This document shows, one piece after another, positions 23,524-24,113 of a stretch of DNA of 24,113 bases. Below the pieces are notes generated by a model, which worked only from the letters and a program-made list of their open reading frames with translations, was not told where the DNA came from and did no database searches. The DNA is taken from positions 1 to 24,113 of the forward strand of contig JBGTSJ010000043.1 in the NCBI GenBank assembly GCA_041940305.1, read 5' to 3'. The DNA is from JBGTSJ01 sp041940305 (GTDB lineage Bacteria > Planctomycetota > Planctomycetia > Planctomycetales > Planctomycetaceae). The first letter of the stretch is position 1. Every line of letters begins with the position of its first letter. The translations under genes were made by a program, and so were the position numbers.

Positions 23524-24113
23524 ACGGCGACGTCCGACAACTGCTGGTGCGACTGGGGATTCCGGCGCCGGTGGCGATTGCGGCGGGACACGAATGGCGC
23601 GGCGGTTCCGGCACGCAGCTGGAAACGCATTCGCCCATCGATGGAGCAACGCTCGCCAGGATGCCGGGGGCGTCCGCGGAGGATGCGGAATCGATCATCG
23701 CAGCCGCGAAGTCGGCTTTCCTCGACTGGCGGCTGGTGCCCGCCCCGCGCCGCGGCGAGCTGGTGCGGCGGATCGGTGAGCGGCTGCGGGAGCACAGGTC
23801 GGATCTCGGCCGGCTGGTTTCGCTGGAGGTGGGGAAGATCACGGCCGAAGCCGAGGGCGAAGTGCAGGAGATGATCGACATCTGCGACTTCGCGGTGGGG
23901 CTCAGCCGTCAGTTGTACGGACTCACGATCGCCACCGAACGGCCCGGCCACCGGCTGATGGAGCAGTGGCATCCGCTGGGAGTGGTGGGAGTGATTACTG
24001 CGTTCAACTTCCCCGTGGCGGTGTGGGCCTGGAACACGATGCTCGCGCTGGTGTGCGGCGACACGATCGTGTGGAAGCCGTCGGAGAAGGCGCCGCTATG
24101 CGCGCTGGCGTGC
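23520..24113 (+). CDS. ALDH7-type 2-aminoadipate semialdehyde dehydrogenase (3' partial)
   Basis: The first 198 codons of an aldehyde dehydrogenase; the window ends before the catalytic cysteine. It should oxidise 2-aminoadipate 6-semialdehyde (in equilibrium with piperideine-6-carboxylate) to 2-aminoadipate using NAD. ALDH7/antiquitin features visible are GLSRQLYGLTIATERPGH (about 128-145), MEQWHPLGVVGVITAFNFPVAVWAWN (147-172, with the active-site Asn in FNFP) and IVWKPSEK (about 183-190, cofactor-binding Lys). AmaB/Pcd proteins are of this family. The ATG at 23520 overlaps the upstream stop (ATGA), so it is translated with the dehydrogenase that makes its substrate. Confidence 0.88.
   Translation, partial: MNGDVRQLLVRLGIPAPVAIAAGHEWRGGSGTQLETHSPIDGATLARMPGASAEDAESIIAAAKSAFLDWRLVPAPRRGELVRRIGERLREHRSDLGRLVSLEVGKITAEAEGEVQEMIDICDFAVGLSRQLYGLTIATERPGHRLMEQWHPLGVVGVITAFNFPVAVWAWNTMLALVCGDTIVWKPSEKAPLCALAC

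Overview
The window is high-GC, gene-dense bacterial DNA and most likely comes from a planctomycete. Three things point that way: a 2,050-residue secreted protein combining VIT, von Willebrand A and secretin-type STN domains; hybrid kinases of the GAF-HisKA-HATPase-REC-REC-REC type; and degenerate short-period repeats in the spacers. This assignment is inference from protein style. No rRNA or other phylogenetic marker is present.

Layout. (1) 1-4635, plus strand: two large hybrid histidine kinases separated by an inverted array of heptamer repeats. The first is cut by the window edge and has an unusual N-terminus, a piece of HATPase domain joined to a truncated GAF domain. (2) 4636-5346: mostly non-coding, with an intact tRNA-Gln(CTG) on the minus strand and a tRNA-like 3' half. 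(3) 5347-14309, minus strand: a RyR/RCK membrane protein, a lipoprotein whose start codon overlaps the RyR gene's stop, and then the giant VIT/vWA/STN/TPR exported protein. (4) 14424-16778, plus strand: a concentrative nucleoside transporter and an SPFH (stomatin/prohibitin) membrane protein. (5) 16872-20631, plus strand: a small membrane protein, a zinc-dependent dehydrogenase, a D-tagatose-3-epimerase-like TIM barrel and a tagaturonate epimerase (UxaE). This reads as a sugar or sugar-acid catabolic cassette, and it is bracketed by inverted copies of a 27-nt hairpin element. (6) 20727-24113: a minus-strand VOC-like protein of unknown function, divergent from a lysine 6-dehydrogenase/saccharopine dehydrogenase family gene that overlaps by 4 nt an ALDH7-type semialdehyde dehydrogenase cut off by the window end. 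The last two look like lysine catabolism to 2-aminoadipate.

Most promising for novelty: the translationally coupled RyR-RCK membrane protein and PGDYG-like lipoprotein; the VOC-like protein beside the lysine genes; the chimeric kinase N-terminus; and the hairpin elements bracketing the sugar cassette. No CRISPR array, transposase, prophage gene or toxin-antitoxin pair was recognised. All calls come from reading the sequence, with no database search.
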